Shown: one piece after another, positions 8,467 to 17,119 of the stretch | Layout: the number at the start of each line of letters is the position of its first letter | Position numbering within the stretch: position 1 is the stretch's first letter | Program-made: the position numbers and the translations under genes | Assembly: GCF_900112845.1 (NCBI RefSeq) | Contig: NZ_FONG01000014.1 | Coordinates: 1-64,000 of the forward strand | DNA: 64,000 nt | Reading direction: 5' to 3' | DNA from: Actinacidiphila alni | GTDB lineage: Bacteria > Actinomycetota > Actinomycetes > Streptomycetales > Streptomycetaceae | Notes under the pieces: generated by a model | Database searches by the model: none | What the model was told of the DNA's origin: nothing | The model's input: the letters and a program-made list of their open reading frames with translations, nothing else

Positions 8467-8690
8467 ACACACGAAGGGAGGTGGTCTGAAGCATGAGTTG
8501 CACTCGGACACGTGAGGTGACTGCGGGCTAGTACCGCGCACTGGGCGTGCGCGATGCGCGCCAATCCCACGCAGTTCACCCGACCCGCGGGCTCGTCGGA
8601 CTTGTCCGGCCGGTGCCCGGAGCCATTGGCTCCGGGGAGCAGCCCGCGGGTCGTTCGCGTTTCCCGCCGCCTAAGGCGCCGGGTAAGCCG
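8467..8690 (+). ncRNA. candidate structured small RNA with embedded mini-ORF
   Basis: Predicted transcript of about 220 nt. After the mini-ORF (8493-8531) comes an elaborate fold. An 11-bp perfect outer stem ACCCGCGGGCT (8583-8593) pairs with 8641-8651. It encloses a small hairpin at 8597-8608 and a perfect 9-bp hairpin with ATT loop (8616-8624 with 8628-8636). A GC hairpin with TAA loop at 8663-8683 could terminate it. The fold is read by eye, not computed. The neighbours are both on the minus strand (PAS gene divergent, pdxH convergent), so it is not a leader of either. Confidence 0.5.
8493..8531 (+). CDS. 12-codon ORF in the orphan transcript
   Basis: ATG 8493 to TAG 8531 encodes MSCTRTREVTAG. 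Its ribosome site AAGGGAGGTGG (from 8475) is a near-perfect match to the 16S anti-Shine-Dalgarno sequence at good spacing, much stronger than those of most genes here, and a plausible promoter lies just upstream. The peptide may matter itself, or its translation may control folding of the RNA that follows. No homologue is claimed. Confidence 0.45.
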   Translation: MSCTRTREVTAG

Positions 8691-8722
8691 CCGCCCTGTG
8701 TACCGGCCAAGGCGCCGTGCTC

Positions 8723-9466
8723 TCAGGGCGCCAGGCGTACGACGTCCCACCCGCCGTCCGGGCCGTGCGTGTAGCGCAGCCGGTCGTGCAGCCGGTTCTC
8801 CCGCCCCTGCCAGAATTCGACGCTCCGCGGCTCGACCCGGAAGCCGCCCCAGAAGGGCGGTACGGGCACGGTGGTGCCCTCCGGCCAGCGGGCGCGCAGC
8901 TCCTCGTACCGCCGCTCCAGCACCTCCCGCGAGGCCACCTCTGCGGACTGCTCGCTCGCCCAGGCGCCTACTTGCGAGCCGTACGGGCGGCTGTGGAAGT
9001 ACGCCTCGGTCTCCTCCGCCGGCACGCGGACCGCCGTACCGCCGACGATCACCTGGCGGGCGATCGGATGCCACGGGAAGAGCAGCGACACCTGCGGGTT
9101 GGCGGCCAGTTCGCGGCCCTTTTTCGACGCGTAATTGCTGAAGAAAACGAATCCGCGCTGGTCATAACCCTTGAGCAGCACCGTACGGGAGCTGGGCGCA
9201 CCGTCGGGTGCTGCCGTGGACACCACCATGGCGTTGGGTTCGGCGAGCGCGCCCTCGTCACGGGCCCGTACGGCGTCCGCGAACCAGCGGGCGAACTGCG
9301 CGTAGGGATCGGCCGCCAGCTCCGGTTCGGTCAGCCCGCCGGAGCGGTACTGCTCGCGCATCGCGGCGGGGTCCGCAGGTGCCGCGGCCGGATCGGCGGG
9401 CGCCGTCGCGGCCGGCTCCTGAGGTGCCGATTCCTGGGGCGTGTCATCTGGTTGTCGCACGACCAC
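8723..9466 (-). CDS. pdxH: pyridoxamine 5'-phosphate oxidase
   Basis: 247 residues. FMN-dependent oxidase making pyridoxal 5'-phosphate, the cofactor used by SerC and ThrC elsewhere in the window. Hallmarks are the SSRTVLLKGYDQRGFVFFSNY FMN/PLP-binding stretch (split here), LLFPWHPIARQV, SRPYGSQVGAWASEQS, and the C-terminal PPFWGGFRVEP...FWQGRENRLHDR signature. The core begins at MREQY (residue 36); the preceding 35 residues are an Ala/Pro/Asp-repeat tail, so either the GTG used here or that internal Met could be the true start. A GGCGCC/GGCGCC hairpin (8711-8732) marks its 3' end. Convergent with the orphan RNA. Confidence 0.95.
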   Translation of the reverse strand: MVVRQPDDTPQESAPQEPAATAPADPAAAPADPAAMREQYRSGGLTEPELAADPYAQFARWFADAVRARDEGALAEPNAMVVSTAAPDGAPSSRTVLLKGYDQRGFVFFSNYASKKGRELAANPQVSLLFPWHPIARQVIVGGTAVRVPAEETEAYFHSRPYGSQVGAWASEQSAEVASREVLERRYEELRARWPEGTTVPVPPFWGGFRVEPRSVEFWQGRENRLHDRLRYTHGPDGGWDVVRLAP

Positions 9467-9728
9467 ATCTTGCAGGACCGCGCCGCAGGGCGGCCGGACC
9501 GGCGAATGTGCCGGAACTCACCCTGTCCGCCGTGTCCGGCAGCCAGCAGAATTGTCCGGTCCGCCGCGGCCCCGGATGGAGCAGGGTGACATCCGCCGCC
9601 GCGGGGCATGACCGAGGGGTCGGCCCGTCCGGCACCCCCCTGCCCGCGCACCCCTGGGCACCGCCCGTTCCACTCATCAGGCACTGCCGCACCACCGCAC
9701 TGTCGAGATCATCAAGAGGAGCCGCCTC

Positions 9729-10829
9729 ATGTCCGACTTCGTACCCGGACTCGAGGGAGTCATCGCGTTCGAAACGGAGATCGCCGAGCCCGACAAGGAA
9801 GGCGGTTCGCTGCGCTACCGCGGTGTCGACATCGAGGATCTGGTCGGCCATGTGTCCTTCGGGAACGTGTGGGGCCTGCTGGTCGACGGGAAGTTCAACC
9901 CCGGTCTGCCGCCCGCCGAGCCCTTCCCCATCCCGGTGCACTCCGGCGACATCCGGGTCGACGTGCAGTCGGCGCTGGCGATGCTCGCCCCCGTGTGGGG
10001 CCTCAAGCCGCTGCTGGACATCGACGCGGAGGAGGCGCGCGACGACCTCGCGCGGGCGGCCGTGATGGCGCTGTCGTACGTCGCCCAGTCCGCGCGCGGC
10101 CAGGGGCTGCCCATGGTGCCGCAGAAGGAGATCGACAAGGCGCACTCCATCACCGAGCGGTTCATGATCCGCTGGCGCGGCGAGCCCGACCCCAAGCACG
10201 TCGCCGCCGTGGACGCGTACTGGACGTCGGCGGCCGAACACGGCATGAACGCCTCCACCTTCACCGCCCGCGTCATCGCCTCGACCGGCGCGGACGTCGC
10301 CGCGGCGCTGTCCGGCGCGGTCGGCGCCATGTCCGGGCCGCTGCACGGCGGCGCGCCGTCCCGAGTGCTCGGCATGATCGAGGAGATCGAGCGCACCGGC
10401 GACGCCGAGGCGTACGTGAAGGCCGCCCTCGACAAGGGTGAGCGTCTGATGGGCTTCGGCCACCGCGTCTACCGCGCCGAGGACCCGCGGGCGCGCGTCC
10501 TGCGGCGGACGGCCCGTGAACTGGGCGCGCCGCGCTACGAGGTCGCCGAGGCGCTGGAGAAGGCGGCCCTCGCCGAGCTGCACGCCCGCCGTCCCGACCG
10601 GGTGCTCGCCACGAACGTCGAGTTCTGGGCGGCGATCATGCTGGACTTCGCGGAGGTCCCGGCGCACATGTTCACCTCGATGTTCACCTGTGCCCGCACC
10701 GCCGGCTGGTCCGCCCACATCCTGGAGCAGAAACGTACCGGCCGCCTGGTGAGGCCGTCGGCACGCTACGTCGGCCCCGGCTCGCGCGGGCCGCAGGACA
10801 TCGAGGGGTACGCGGGCATCGTGCACTGA
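9729..10829 (+). CDS. citrate synthase (type II-like, short form)
   Basis: 366 residues, ATG with AGAGGAG ribosome site. It condenses acetyl-CoA and oxaloacetate, or a methylcitrate-type variant. Signatures are GGSLRYRGVDIEDLV near residue 26, the MSGPLHGGAPSRV active-site His loop near 205, GFGHRVYRAEDPRA with the second His near 243, and the catalytic Asp in MLDFAEVP. It is shorter than the TCA-cycle GltA (about 430 aa), as for secondary citrate/methylcitrate synthases, so the physiological acyl-CoA is uncertain. Monocistronic, ended by the strong terminator at 10857. Confidence 0.9.
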   Translation: MSDFVPGLEGVIAFETEIAEPDKEGGSLRYRGVDIEDLVGHVSFGNVWGLLVDGKFNPGLPPAEPFPIPVHSGDIRVDVQSALAMLAPVWGLKPLLDIDAEEARDDLARAAVMALSYVAQSARGQGLPMVPQKEIDKAHSITERFMIRWRGEPDPKHVAAVDAYWTSAAEHGMNASTFTARVIASTGADVAAALSGAVGAMSGPLHGGAPSRVLGMIEEIERTGDAEAYVKAALDKGERLMGFGHRVYRAEDPRARVLRRTARELGAPRYEVAEALEKAALAELHARRPDRVLATNVEFWAAIMLDFAEVPAHMFTSMFTCARTAGWSAHILEQKRTGRLVRPSARYVGPGSRGPQDIEGYAGIVH

Positions 10830-10856
10830 GCGCACGGTCGCCGTATGTGAGCGGTG

Positions 10857-10894
10857 GGGCGCGGGGGACCGTCGACGGTCCCCCGCGCCCTTTT
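10857..10894. terminator. strong bidirectional terminator
   Basis: A perfect 34-nt palindrome (arms 10857-10873 and 10874-10890, 17 bp) followed by TTTT at 10891-10894. It separates the citrate synthase gene from the convergent flavo/FeS dehydrogenase gene and is the best canonical intrinsic terminator in the left half of the window. Confidence 0.9.
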
Positions 10895-10904
10895 CGCGCT
10901 CCCG

Positions 10905-13900
10905 TCACCCGGCCCCGCCGGGCTCCTTCTCCCGTCCCCCACCCGGCGCCCCGTCCGGGCCCTCGTCCGCGTACTCGGCCGGTTCCTCGGCAGGGCCCCC
11001 GCCCGAGCCGCCGTCCAGACCCTCGGCGAGGAGTTCGGCCAGGTGCCGGGCCGTCACGCCGTCGCCGAGCTGGGCGATCTGGGTGCGGCAGGAGAAACCG
11101 TCCGCCAGCACCGCCGCGCCGGGCGCCGCGGCCCGTACGGCGGGCAGCAGCGCCTCTTCCGCGCAGGCCACGGACACCTCGTAATGCCCGGCCTCGAAGC
11201 CGAAGTTGCCCGCGAGGCCGCAGCAGCCGCCGGTCAGTTCCCCGGTGAGCCCGGCGCGTTCGCGCAGCCTGCGGTCGGCGGCGTCGCCGAGCACGGCGTG
11301 CTGGTGGCAGTGCGTCTGGCCGACGGCCGTACGGTTCAGGCGCGGTGGCGTCCAGTTCGGCGCGTACCGCTCCAGGGCCTCGGCGAAGGTGCGGACGGAG
11401 GCGGCGAGTGCGGCGGCGCGCGGCTCGTCGGGCCCGAGGAGTTCCGGCAGGTCGGTGCGGAGGGCCGCGGCGCAGCTGGGTTCGAGGACGACGAGCGGCA
11501 GACCCGCGTCGAGTACGGGCGCGAGCCGGTCGAGGGTACGGCGCATCACGGCCTTGGCGTGGCCGAGTTGGCCGGTGGACACCCAGGTCAGGCCGCAGCA
11601 GACGGCCGCGGGCGGGATCAGGACGCGCAGTCCCGCGGCTTCCATGACGCGGACCGCGGCGCGGCCGACCTCGGGCGAGAGGTGGTCGGTGAACGTGTCG
11701 GGCCACAGGACGACGGTGCGGCGCGGGTCCGGTCGGGCCTCGGATTCGGCGGATTCGCGGTCCCGGAAGACGTCCGGGAGCGTTCCCGCGCCGCCGGGTA
11801 GGGCCCGTGATTCCCACCATCGAGTGAAAGTCTCGGATGCCAGTTCGGGAATGGCGCGTTCGTCCGCGACGCCGCCGAAACGTTTTACGAGCCGGGCCAG
11901 CGGCCTGAACCTGACAAGTGCGTTGAGCGGCCGGGCGAGTGGCGCGGCGGCCCGAAGCCACACCGGGAGCCAGCCCATCGCATAGTGGGCGCGCGGCCGC
12001 GGCCGGTGCCGGTAGTGGTGGTGCAGGAATTCCGCTTTGTACGTGGCCATGTCGACCTCGACGGGGCAGTCGCTGCGGCAGCCCTTGCAGGAAAGGCACA
12101 GGTCGAGGGCGTCCCGCACCTCCCGCGAGCGCCATCCGTCGCGGATCACCTCGCCGGCCAGCATCTCGTGCAGCAGCCGCGCCCGGCCGCGGGTGGAGTG
12201 CTTCTCCTCGCCGGTGACGCGGAAGGACGGGCACATCACCGCGCTTCCCGCGCTGCCGGAAACGGCCGCTGTCGTACGGCATTTCGCGACTCCGACGCAG
12301 CGGCTGACGGCGGTCGGAAAATCTCCCCGGTCACCCGGATAGGTGAACTCGACATCGACCGGCCCGGCCGAAATCGGGGGCAGCGCGGCGAAGCGCAGGT
12401 TGCTATCAATGAGTCCGGGACGCACGAGCATCCCCGGATTCAGACCGCGGTCGGGATCCCAGAGGTCCTTGAAATCTGAAAAGAGTGCGATCATCTCCGG
12501 TCCGTACATCTTCGGCAGCAGTTCGGCGCGCGCCTGCCCGTCGCCGTGCTCGCCGGAGAGCGAACCGCCGTGCGACACCACCAGGTCGGCGGCGGCCTCG
12601 GAGAACCGGCGGAAGCGGGCGACCCCGGCCCGCTCCTTGAGGTCGAAGTCGATACGGACATGGACGCAGCCATCGCCGAAGTGTCCGTAGGGCGCGCCGC
12701 GCAGCCCGTGCTCGGCCAACAGGGCCCGGAATTCCCGGAGATAGCCGCCCAGCCGGGCCGGCGGGACCGCGCAGTCCTCCCAGCCCGGCCATGCCTCGCT
12801 GCCGTCGGGCATGCGCGTGGCGGTGCCCGCGGCGTCCTCCCTGATCCGCCACAGGGCGCGCTGCCTGGCGGGGTCCGCGACGACCTCGTGCGCGGTGCTG
12901 CCGTCCGCAGTACGGCACAGGTCGCGGGCCCTGGCCAGCGCGTCGTCCGGGTCGTCGCCGCCGACCTCGACGAACAGCCAGGCACCGCCGCGGGGCAGCG
13001 ACCGACCCGCCGCCCCGACGAGGTCGGCCGCCATTCCCTCGACCGTCAACGGCCTTCGCGGCAGCAGGAGATGCGCGGCGTCCGCGGCGGCGCTCTCGTC
13101 GGGGTAGCCGAGCACCGCGAGCACCCGCGCGGCGGGCGGGCACACCAGCCGTACGGTCGCCTCGGTGAGGACGCCGAGGGTGCCTTCGCTGCCGGTGAAG
13201 GCCCGGGCGGCGTCGCGGCCGTGCTCGGGCAGCAGCCGATCCAGGGCGTAACCGGAGATGCGGCGCGGCAGTTCGGGGAATCCGGTGCGCAGCAGGGCCA
13301 GGTGCCGGTCGGCCAGGCCGCGCAGCCCGTCCCGGAGCCGGGCCGGGAGGGCGTCCGGCGCCGCGGACGCCGGATCGGCTTCGGCGCCGCCGAGGCGGGC
13401 GTGTTCACCGCGATAGGTGAGGACGTCCAGTGCTCGCACATTGTCCGCGGTGGTGCCCCAGGCCACCGAGTGCGAGCCGCAGGCGTTGTTGCCGATCATG
13501 CCGCCGAGGGTGCAGCGGCTGTGGGTGGAGGGGTCGGGGCCGAAGGTGAGGCCGTGCGCGGCGGCGGCCCCGCGCAGGTCGTCGAGGACGACGCCGGGCT
13601 GGACGCGGGCGGTGCGGGCGTCCGCGTCGATCGCGACGACGCGGTTCATGTGCCGGGTGAAGTCCAGGACAACCCCGATGCCGGTGGCCTGCCCGGCGAT
13701 GGACGTCCCGCCGCCGCGCGGCACGACCGGCACCCCGTGGTCGCGGCACACTGCCAGTGCCGCGGCCACGTCCTCGGCGTCCGCCGGGGCGACCACGCCG
13801 AGCGGAACGCGACGGTAGTTCGAGGCGTCCATCGTCATGAGGGCGCGTGCTCCCGGGTCGAAGGCGACCTCGCCGCGTACCGCCGCCCGCAGTGCCCGCT

Positions 13901-13928
13901 GCACATCCCGTGCCAGACCAGCCGTCAT
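10905..13928 (-). CDS. FAD/4Fe-4S dehydrogenase, YdiJ/D-2-hydroxyglutarate dehydrogenase-like
   Basis: 1007 residues from ATG 13928. Residues 1-230 are a PCMH FAD-binding domain (VVPRGGGTSIAGQATG; GGMIGNNACGSHS). Residues 230-560 are the FAD oxidase C-terminal domain (YGHFGDGCVHVRIDFD; SGEHGDGQAR). About 600-700 carry an FeS region with CVGVAKCR...MCPS and CLSCKGCRSDCP clusters. The rest is a CCG/GlcF-like domain with two CCG motifs (AVCCGLTW, GGCCGLAG). The domain order and size match YdiJ-type D-2-hydroxyglutarate/D-lactate dehydrogenases. The gene is divergent from serC, a context that fits removal of D-2-hydroxyglutarate made by SerA. The last 40 residues are Gly/Glu-rich. Confidence 0.88.
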   Translation of the reverse strand: MTAGLARDVQRALRAAVRGEVAFDPGARALMTMDASNYRRVPLGVVAPADAEDVAAALAVCRDHGVPVVPRGGGTSIAGQATGIGVVLDFTRHMNRVVAIDADARTARVQPGVVLDDLRGAAAAHGLTFGPDPSTHSRCTLGGMIGNNACGSHSVAWGTTADNVRALDVLTYRGEHARLGGAEADPASAAPDALPARLRDGLRGLADRHLALLRTGFPELPRRISGYALDRLLPEHGRDAARAFTGSEGTLGVLTEATVRLVCPPAARVLAVLGYPDESAAADAAHLLLPRRPLTVEGMAADLVGAAGRSLPRGGAWLFVEVGGDDPDDALARARDLCRTADGSTAHEVVADPARQRALWRIREDAAGTATRMPDGSEAWPGWEDCAVPPARLGGYLREFRALLAEHGLRGAPYGHFGDGCVHVRIDFDLKERAGVARFRRFSEAAADLVVSHGGSLSGEHGDGQARAELLPKMYGPEMIALFSDFKDLWDPDRGLNPGMLVRPGLIDSNLRFAALPPISAGPVDVEFTYPGDRGDFPTAVSRCVGVAKCRTTAAVSGSAGSAVMCPSFRVTGEEKHSTRGRARLLHEMLAGEVIRDGWRSREVRDALDLCLSCKGCRSDCPVEVDMATYKAEFLHHHYRHRPRPRAHYAMGWLPVWLRAAAPLARPLNALVRFRPLARLVKRFGGVADERAIPELASETFTRWWESRALPGGAGTLPDVFRDRESAESEARPDPRRTVVLWPDTFTDHLSPEVGRAAVRVMEAAGLRVLIPPAAVCCGLTWVSTGQLGHAKAVMRRTLDRLAPVLDAGLPLVVLEPSCAAALRTDLPELLGPDEPRAAALAASVRTFAEALERYAPNWTPPRLNRTAVGQTHCHQHAVLGDAADRRLRERAGLTGELTGGCCGLAGNFGFEAGHYEVSVACAEEALLPAVRAAAPGAAVLADGFSCRTQIAQLGDGVTARHLAELLAEGLDGGSGGGPAEEPAEYADEGPDGAPGGGREKEPGGAG

Positions 13929-14054
13929 GTGCCCAGCTTGCCCCGCCGGCGGTGCGGCGCGCCGCAGGGGCCGCGCGCCGCCGCAGGTCCCGGGGGCCGT
14001 CTCATCGGATGGAACGCTCCCGGAAACACGCCTGTGACGCACTACGCTGCGATC

Positions 14055-15173
14055 GTGGCCGATATCGAGATTCCCGCTGACATCAAGCCCGCCGACGGAC
14101 GATTCGGGGCGGGCCCCTCCAAGGTGCGGACGGAGGCGCTCGCGGCGCTCGCCGCCACCGGCACGTCCCTGCTGGGCACCTCCCACCGGCAGGCGCCGGT
14201 GAAGAACCTGGTGGGCCAGGTCCGTGAGGGCGTCAAGCAGCTCTTCTCGCTGCCCGACGGCTATGAGGTGGTGCTCGGGAACGGCGGCTCGACCGCGTTC
14301 TGGGACATCGCCACCCACGGGCTGATCGACAGCAAGTCGCAGCACCTGTCCTTCGGCGAGTTCTCGTCGAAGTTCGCGAAGGCGGCGCAGCTCGCGCCGT
14401 GGCTCCAGGAGCCGACGATCGTGAAGTCGGAGCCGGGCACGCACCCGGAGCCGGTCGCCGAGGCGGGCGTGGACGTCTACGCCTTCACGCACAACGAGAC
14501 GTCCACCGGTGTCGCCGCCCCGATCCGCCGGGTCGCGGGCGCGGACGACGGGGCCCTGGTCCTGGTGGACGCCACCTCGGGAGCCGGCGGCCTGCCGGTC
14601 GACATCACCGAGACGGACGTCTACTACTTCGCGCCGCAGAAGAACTTCGCGGCGGACGGCGGCCTGTGGGTCGCCGCCTTCTCCCCGGCCGCCCTGGAGC
14701 GCGCGGCCTCGGTCGCCGCGTCCGGCCGGCACATCCCCGCGTTCTTCGACCTGCCGACGGCGATCGACAACTCGGTGAAGAACCAGACGTACAACACCCC
14801 GGCGCTCGCCACGCTCTTCCTGCTCAAGGAGCAGCTGGAGTGGATCAACGGCCAGGGCGGTCTGGAGTGGGCGGTCAAGCGCACCGCCGACTCGGCGTCG
14901 CGGCTGTACGGGTGGGCGGAGAAGGCGTCCTTCGCGACGCCGTTCGTCGCGGACCCGGCGCAGCGCTCGCAGGTCATCGGCACCATCGACTTCGAGGACG
15001 GCATCGACGCGGCGGCCGTCGCGAAGGTGCTGCGGGCCAACGGCATCGTGGACACCGAGCCCTACCGCAAGCTGGGCCGCAACCAGCTGCGGGTGGCGAT
15101 GTTCACCGCCGTCGACCCGGCGGACGTCGAGGCGCTGACCGCGTGCATCGACTACGTCATCGGGCAGCTCTGA
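14055..15173 (+). CDS. serC: phosphoserine aminotransferase
   Basis: 372 residues from GTG 14055, giving the usual actinobacterial ADIEIPADIKPADGRFGAGPSKVR N-terminus (first residues only quoted in part) and length. PLP-dependent transaminase converting 3-phosphohydroxypyruvate to phosphoserine. The actinobacterial subgroup is shown by GTSHRQAPVKN, VLGNGGSTAFWD and the PLP-lysine region YYFAPQKNFAADGG (about 195-208). The GTG lies 126 bp from the divergent dehydrogenase start, and the two may share regulation. A terminator follows at 15207. Confidence 0.96.
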   Translation: MADIEIPADIKPADGRFGAGPSKVRTEALAALAATGTSLLGTSHRQAPVKNLVGQVREGVKQLFSLPDGYEVVLGNGGSTAFWDIATHGLIDSKSQHLSFGEFSSKFAKAAQLAPWLQEPTIVKSEPGTHPEPVAEAGVDVYAFTHNETSTGVAAPIRRVAGADDGALVLVDATSGAGGLPVDITETDVYYFAPQKNFAADGGLWVAAFSPAALERAASVAASGRHIPAFFDLPTAIDNSVKNQTYNTPALATLFLLKEQLEWINGQGGLEWAVKRTADSASRLYGWAEKASFATPFVADPAQRSQVIGTIDFEDGIDAAAVAKVLRANGIVDTEPYRKLGRNQLRVAMFTAVDPADVEALTACIDYVIGQL

Positions 15174-15206
15174 CCGCTGCTCCCCCGCACGACCCGCACA
15201 GCGGTG

Positions 15207-15243
15207 GCGCGACCCCGGCCGAGCAGGAGGGCCGGGGTCGCGC
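15207..15243. terminator. terminator between serC and a convergent gene
   Basis: 14-bp perfect stem, 15207-15220 with 15230-15243, 9-nt loop. It can serve both serC (+) and the secreted protein gene (-), whose stop codon is at 15267. Confidence 0.85.
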
Positions 15244-15266
15244 GTTCACCGGGTGAGCGACACGGG

Positions 15267-16307
15267 TCAGTCCCGGCGCCGGTCCCGGCTGCGACGCGCC
15301 AGCCTGCGGGCGCCCACACCGAGGGCGCCGATGGCGGCGAGGAAGGCGATACCGGCCACCTTGTTGCGGTTGCTGTGCGAGTCGGAGTCCTTCTCCGAGG
15401 TCGATCCCGTCGAACCGCCGGTGGACTTGGAACCGTCCGCCGAGGAGCCGGAATCGGTGGCGGCCGCACTGTCGGGCAGTTCGTCGCCGCTGAGCGGCGC
15501 GCGCCAGACATCGCTGTCCTTGCCCTCGCTGCCATACATCAGCGCGCGGCCGTCGGTGGTGAAGGTGACGGATTCGCCCTGCCGCTGCATCGGGACGTCG
15601 AGGCTGCCGATCTTGCGCGGGGCGCCGTCGACCCAGCGGTAGCCGGTGGCCCAGAAGTAGCCGCGCAGCACCAGGCGGGTGCCGTCCGGCGAGAAGGCGC
15701 CGTCGGTCACCCAAGGGACGTCGGCGATGCGGTGGAAGACATTGACACCGCCGGCGCTGAGCTTGGTGGGGCCGGCGTAGAGGGCGCCGCCGTCCTCGTT
15801 CTTGCTGGCGATGTAGACCCGGCCGGTCTTGGGCTGCACCATCAGCGCCTCGGCGTTGCGGGGCCCGGCGTCGTAACGGACGGTGTAGCGGGTGACGTCG
15901 ACCGTGGCGTCGCGGAGCTGCTTGGGCTCGGGGAAGCGGTAGATCCACACCTCGGGCCAGCTGCCGCCCAGATTGTCGCCGATGTCCCCGACGTAGAGGT
16001 CACCGTCGGGGCCGAGGGATATCGCCTCCACATCCCGCGGTTTGATGCCGCGCATCGTCACCGTGGCGACGGTCTTGCCGGTGGCGGAGTCGACCGCGTA
16101 GACGTACGGGCCGTCGTCACTGTCGTTGTGCGTCCAGTAGATGCCGGGGTGGATCCGGCTGGCGGCCAGGCCGCTGGACTCGGTGATCCGCGGGTCGCTG
16201 ATGGTGAAGGCGACCTTGGAGCCGCTGTCGGCGGCGGCCGGGGCGGCGACGCCGCAGGCCAGGGCGAGGGCGGCGCACGCGGCGGCCGTCGGGAGATACG
16301 CACGCAT
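15267..16307 (-). CDS. secreted, membrane-anchored beta-propeller protein
   Basis: 346 residues. A signal peptide (1-26, ending APAAADSGS) is followed by about 230 residues of propeller-like repeats, such as GIKPRDVEAISLGPDGDLYVGDIGDN and TDGAFSPDGTRLVL, in the style of NHL/SdiA-like esterase propellers. Then comes a Ser/Gly/Asp/Thr-rich low-complexity linker (about 270-310) and a C-terminal membrane helix (VAGIAFLAAIGALGVGA) with an Arg-rich tail. There is no LPXTG. The protein is thus displayed outside the membrane on a flexible stalk. Ligand unknown. Confidence 0.85.
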   Translation of the reverse strand: MRAYLPTAAACAALALACGVAAPAAADSGSKVAFTISDPRITESSGLAASRIHPGIYWTHNDSDDGPYVYAVDSATGKTVATVTMRGIKPRDVEAISLGPDGDLYVGDIGDNLGGSWPEVWIYRFPEPKQLRDATVDVTRYTVRYDAGPRNAEALMVQPKTGRVYIASKNEDGGALYAGPTKLSAGGVNVFHRIADVPWVTDGAFSPDGTRLVLRGYFWATGYRWVDGAPRKIGSLDVPMQRQGESVTFTTDGRALMYGSEGKDSDVWRAPLSGDELPDSAAATDSGSSADGSKSTGGSTGSTSEKDSDSHSNRNKVAGIAFLAAIGALGVGARRLARRSRDRRRD

Positions 16308-16354
16308 GGACCCCAGTGTCCCTGGTCGGCGGCCGGTCGGGGATGATGCCCGGC

Positions 16355-17035
16355 ATGCGTTACCTCTTCGTCGGCGACTCCATGACCGTGGGCGCCGCGG
16401 GCGACTACACCTGGCGGTACCGCATGTGGCGGCACCTGAACGAGCTGGCGCAGCCGTTCACGGTGGTCGGACCGCGCACCACGCTCTACGACAGGACGGC
16501 CGACGCGGCGGTCTCCTCGGACTACGCGGACCCGTCCTTCCCGCTCCAGGCCCGGCGCCATCTGGCGGGCTGGGGCGAGGGCTGGCAGCACATGGTGCCG
16601 CTGATCGGTGACGCCGTGCGGGAGCACCGCCCCGACGTGCTGCTGATCTCGCTGGGCCTGATCGACCTCGGTTTCTACACCGACGCCGAGCAGACCGCGC
16701 GGAATGTGGAGCGCTTCATAGCGGCGGCCCGCGCGGAGGGGCCCGCACTGCGGATGGTGCTGCTGCCGGTCATCCCCAACACCCGGGCGGAGCTGGACCC
16801 GGGCTTCGCCGACCAGTGCGCGGAGCTGAACACACTGATGGCCAAGGCGGTCGCGGAGCTGGACTCCCCGGTCTCGCCGCTGCTGCTGGCCTCCCGGCCG
16901 GACGGTTACGACATCCAGCTCCACACGTACGACGGCACGCATCCCAATGCGGCGGGCGAGCACAAATTGGCGGCGGCGTTCGTGGACGCGATGTACCAGG
17001 CGTGGGACATCGGGGCGCCCTACAACGAGTTCTGA
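16355..17035 (+). CDS. SGNH/GDSL-family hydrolase
   Basis: 226 residues from ATG 16355; ATGs at 16343 and 16346 are alternatives. Block I is FVGDSMTVG with Ser9 as nucleophile, the Gly block is HLAGWGEGW, Asn-block function is supplied by the SLGLIDLGFYT region, and block V is DGTHPNAAGEHKLA with the catalytic Asp/His. No signal peptide is visible, so it appears cytoplasmic. Such enzymes deacylate esters of lipids, sugars or secondary metabolites; substrate not deducible. Divergent from the propeller gene with a 47-bp gap. Confidence 0.88.
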   Translation: MRYLFVGDSMTVGAAGDYTWRYRMWRHLNELAQPFTVVGPRTTLYDRTADAAVSSDYADPSFPLQARRHLAGWGEGWQHMVPLIGDAVREHRPDVLLISLGLIDLGFYTDAEQTARNVERFIAAARAEGPALRMVLLPVIPNTRAELDPGFADQCAELNTLMAKAVAELDSPVSPLLLASRPDGYDIQLHTYDGTHPNAAGEHKLAAAFVDAMYQAWDIGAPYNEF

Positions 17036-17119
17036 GCCGGCCGTTCCGCGCGGCCCCGCCGGGCCGGGGCGGGCCCGGCGATTGGCCCTTGATTCGAGCG
17101 CACTCCAAGAGCTTGGCTG

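Noticed and set aside
8467..8690. 6S, tmRNA, RNase P RNA or SRP RNA
   Set aside because: Length, branching and lack of the conserved cores of these RNAs do not fit.
13929..14732. Upstream extension of the flavo/FeS dehydrogenase
   Set aside because: The frame stays open past ATG 13928 but this extension is antisense to serC, which is unambiguous; the FAD domain begins just after 13928.
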